Shown here: positions 62,172 to 64,000 of the stretch, one piece after another
How positions within the stretch are numbered: the first letter of the stretch is position 1
Layout of the letters: every line of letters starts with the position of its first letter
NCBI RefSeq assembly: GCF_003752155.1
Contig: NZ_RJVG01000011.1
Coordinates: forward strand, 1 to 64,000
DNA length: 64,000 nt
DNA from: Mobilisporobacter senegalensis
Lineage (GTDB): Bacteria > Bacillota > Clostridia > Lachnospirales > Lachnospiraceae
Direction of reading: 5' to 3'
Made by a program: the position numbers and the translations under genes
Notes under the pieces: generated by a model
The model's database searches: none
What the model saw: only the letters and a program-made list of their open reading frames with translations
What the model was told of the DNA's origin: nothing

Positions 62172-62948
62172 ATGAGATTACAAATTGAAAATCTTTCTTT
62201 TTCGTATGGGAGCATAGATGCTGTAGAGGATATATGCCTTAAAGTAAAAAAAGGAGAATTCATTGGGCTGATTGGACCAAATGGCAGCGGTAAGTCAACG
62301 GTCCTGAAAAACCTTTATCGAGCACTTAAGCCTGATAAAGGAAGTGTAATGCTGGATAATGAGAATCTTTTCGCAATGAGCCATAAAGAGGCTGCTCTGA
62401 AACTAGGAGTCGTAGGGCAGGAGAACGAAGTACCTTTTGAATTTAAAGTGGAAGAAATAGTTGCTATGGGACGTAGTCCTCATAAAAAGCTATTTGACAT
62501 TGATACTGCTGAAGATAAAAGAATTGTTCATCATGCCCTTGAACATCTCGGTATGGAAAATATGGCAAAGCGAAGTTATCAGAACCTTTCAGGAGGTGAA
62601 AAACAAAGGGTAATAATAGCACGTGTAATTGCACAGGAAACAGATTTTCTTATATTGGATGAGCCAACGAACCACTTGGATATAAGCTATCAGCTTCAAA
62701 TATTTGATTTTGTTAAGCGGCTAGGTGTAACCGTACTTTCTGCAATTCATGATTTAAATATGGCAGCACTTTATTGTGACAGGATATATGTTTTAAAGAA
62801 CGGAAAGATTGTTTTAAGCGGCACACCTGAGGAAGTTCTTACACCCGAAAATATATATTCCGTATATGGTGTTCGTTGCGATGTTACTATTCACCCTATT
62901 ACGGGAAAGGTGGCAATAACGTTTTTGCCTGCTGGAATGGGTATATAA
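62172..62948 (+). CDS. Iron-chelate/cobalamin-type ABC transporter ATPase
   Basis: A 258-residue ATPase of the FepC/BtuD kind: Walker A GPNGSGKST (about 36-44), Q-loop GQENEV, signature LSGGEKQR, Walker B FLILDEPTNHLD and H-loop SAIHDLN. It powers the preceding permease. GGGAGG lies upstream. Confidence 0.95.
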   Translation: MRLQIENLSFSYGSIDAVEDICLKVKKGEFIGLIGPNGSGKSTVLKNLYRALKPDKGSVMLDNENLFAMSHKEAALKLGVVGQENEVPFEFKVEEIVAMGRSPHKKLFDIDTAEDKRIVHHALEHLGMENMAKRSYQNLSGGEKQRVIIARVIAQETDFLILDEPTNHLDISYQLQIFDFVKRLGVTVLSAIHDLNMAALYCDRIYVLKNGKIVLSGTPEEVLTPENIYSVYGVRCDVTIHPITGKVAITFLPAGMGI

Positions 62949-62972
62949 ATTAAAATTAAAGGAAGAAAAATT

Positions 62973-63974
62973 ATGAAAAAAAACCTATTTGCAATATCAA
63001 TAATACTTATGCTAACATTAACACTCTCAGCATGTGGGAGTACAGCCCCGTCTGCACAGAAAACACCTGATTCCTCCGTGACTGAGACTTCTCAAAACTC
63101 CAGTAAAGAAGAAGGAGAGTATCCAATGACTTTTAATAACTACGGCAGAGAGGTCGTTATCAATACAAAACCTCAAAAGGTTTTAACACTTGGACCTAAC
63201 TGCACAGAGTTATTTGTAGCATTGGGACTTACAGACCATATTGTGGGTAATAGTCTTAAAAATCATAGTAGAGGACCGCTTCCTGAATATGCCAAGGAGT
63301 TTGAAAAAATCCCTGAACTTAATTACGGAAGTGCTACACGTGAGGCTGTTATTTCCAGTGGAGCTGATTTTATATATGGATTGGATTGGGAATTTGGAGG
63401 AGATAGTTTAAATACTGACGAACTTGAAACCTACGGTATATCAACTTATATGAACTCTGCTACTTCTATGGAAGAGATTTATCAGGAAATCTTGGACATA
63501 GGTCAGATATTTGGGGTCACGGATAAGGCACAGGCGTATGTTGAGGACCAGAAAGCCCGTATCAGTGCAGTACAGGAAAAAATAGAAGGGAAAGAAGCTC
63601 CAAAAGTCCTGATTTATGACAGCGGTAATGACGGTGTGTTTACATGCAGCGGAGTAAATTTTGAATCCTTGTTAATTGGAATGGCAGGTGGAGAAAATCT
63701 GTTTGGAGATCTTACCGAAAAAGCATGGATAACGGTAAGCTATGAGGAGGTTCTGGCAAGGGAACCGGATGTTATAGTTATACACGATTATGACAGCCCT
63801 TCAGTGGAAGAAAAAATTGCTGAAATTAAGGGGAATGACATGTTTGCTCAACTTGACTGTGTGAAAAATGAACGTTTTGTTACTATTGAGCTGGAAAGTG
63901 TACTTCCAGGAAATCGTATGGCTTATACTGTTGAAAAATTAGCGAAGGGATTCTATCCTGATTTGTTTAACTAG
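62973..63974 (+). CDS. Metal-chelate ABC transporter substrate-binding lipoprotein
   Basis: A 333-residue class III binding protein (FecB/BtuF fold). It has a lipoprotein signal with lipobox LSAC near residue 21, a Ser/Thr-rich linker, then YGREVVINTKPQKVLTLGPN, REAVISSGADFIYG, a long helix and REPDVIVIHDYD. It delivers the substrate to the permease. The ligand cannot be told from sequence; iron-siderophore, heme or cobalamin are the options. Ends 26 bases before the window edge. Confidence 0.93.
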   Translation: MKKNLFAISIILMLTLTLSACGSTAPSAQKTPDSSVTETSQNSSKEEGEYPMTFNNYGREVVINTKPQKVLTLGPNCTELFVALGLTDHIVGNSLKNHSRGPLPEYAKEFEKIPELNYGSATREAVISSGADFIYGLDWEFGGDSLNTDELETYGISTYMNSATSMEEIYQEILDIGQIFGVTDKAQAYVEDQKARISAVQEKIEGKEAPKVLIYDSGNDGVFTCSGVNFESLLIGMAGGENLFGDLTEKAWITVSYEEVLAREPDVIVIHDYDSPSVEEKIAEIKGNDMFAQLDCVKNERFVTIELESVLPGNRMAYTVEKLAKGFYPDLFN

Positions 63975-64000
63975 CCCTCCCAAATTAAACATAACATGTA

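Noticed and set aside
1-64000. CRISPR arrays, prophage or integrative element
   Set aside because: No regularly spaced repeats, phage structural genes, integrase or attachment-site pair were seen; the IS110 element is the only clear mobile DNA.

Overview
The window is low-GC, spore-former-type Firmicute DNA that most resembles a Lachnospiraceae (Clostridium cluster XIVa) chromosome. The reasons are strong AGGAGG ribosome sites, a SCIFF ranthipeptide pair (scfA/scfB) beside secDF, an AgrD/AgrB autoinducer locus, a T-box on hisS, a CD3324-family gene, a DUF1062 gene and a LysM/GH18 spore-hydrolase-like protein. No phage, plasmid or CRISPR signature is visible. The only clear mobile element is one IS110-family insertion sequence (about 3281-4770).

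Layout. 1-260: 3' end of a 23S rRNA gene and its terminator, with no 5S rRNA after it. 379-6086: rubrerythrin, tRNA-Trp, a LysM/GH18 protein with a degenerate active site, two tiny proteins, the IS110 element, a YetF-like membrane protein and an HPr-like protein. 6339-22701 and on to 31017: a housekeeping block (tgt, yajC, TIGR04086 protein, scfA, scfB, secD/secF, recJ, apt, rel, MBL hydrolase, hemZ, HD-GYP, hisS, H-NOX chemoreceptor, aspS). Between yajC and the TIGR04086 gene sit galE, a complete agr-type quorum system (response regulator, kinase, AgrD, AgrB) and a patch of broken secreted-protein fragments (12082-13480). In the same block secD and secF are reduced to a truncated secD abutting the 3' end of secF, out of frame.

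31141-40711: MATE exporter, DUF1294, cold-shock protein, a RACo-like ferredoxin/ASKHA protein with a PAS/GAF-like partner, galM, two small genes that each follow a similar 8-codon leader peptide plus hairpin, GNAT, CDP-alcohol transferase and upp. 41173-48135: leuB-ilvD-ilvB followed by serC-serA. 48407-58619: a LacI-type regulator and a sugar ABC transporter with class II aldolase, SIS protein, fucose-isomerase-like protein, CBM9-like protein and a PGI. No sugar kinase is seen in this cluster. 58684-60816: TauE/SafE permease, DUF3842 and larB. 61085-63974: a FecCD/BtuCD-type metal-chelate transporter preceded by a leader with an intrinsic terminator.

The most interesting items are: (a) two near-identical leader-peptide/hairpin cassettes at 37597-37684 and 38133-38204; (b) the secDF deletion; (c) an agr locus whose predicted peptide ring contains an extra cysteine; (d) an H-NOX chemoreceptor that keeps the full Trp9/Asn74/Tyr140 oxygen-binding network known from the Caldanaerobacter protein; (e) the attenuated leader before the FecCD operon; (f) the kinase-less sugar cluster with candidate operators. 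All functional calls rest on motif recognition by eye; no database search was run.
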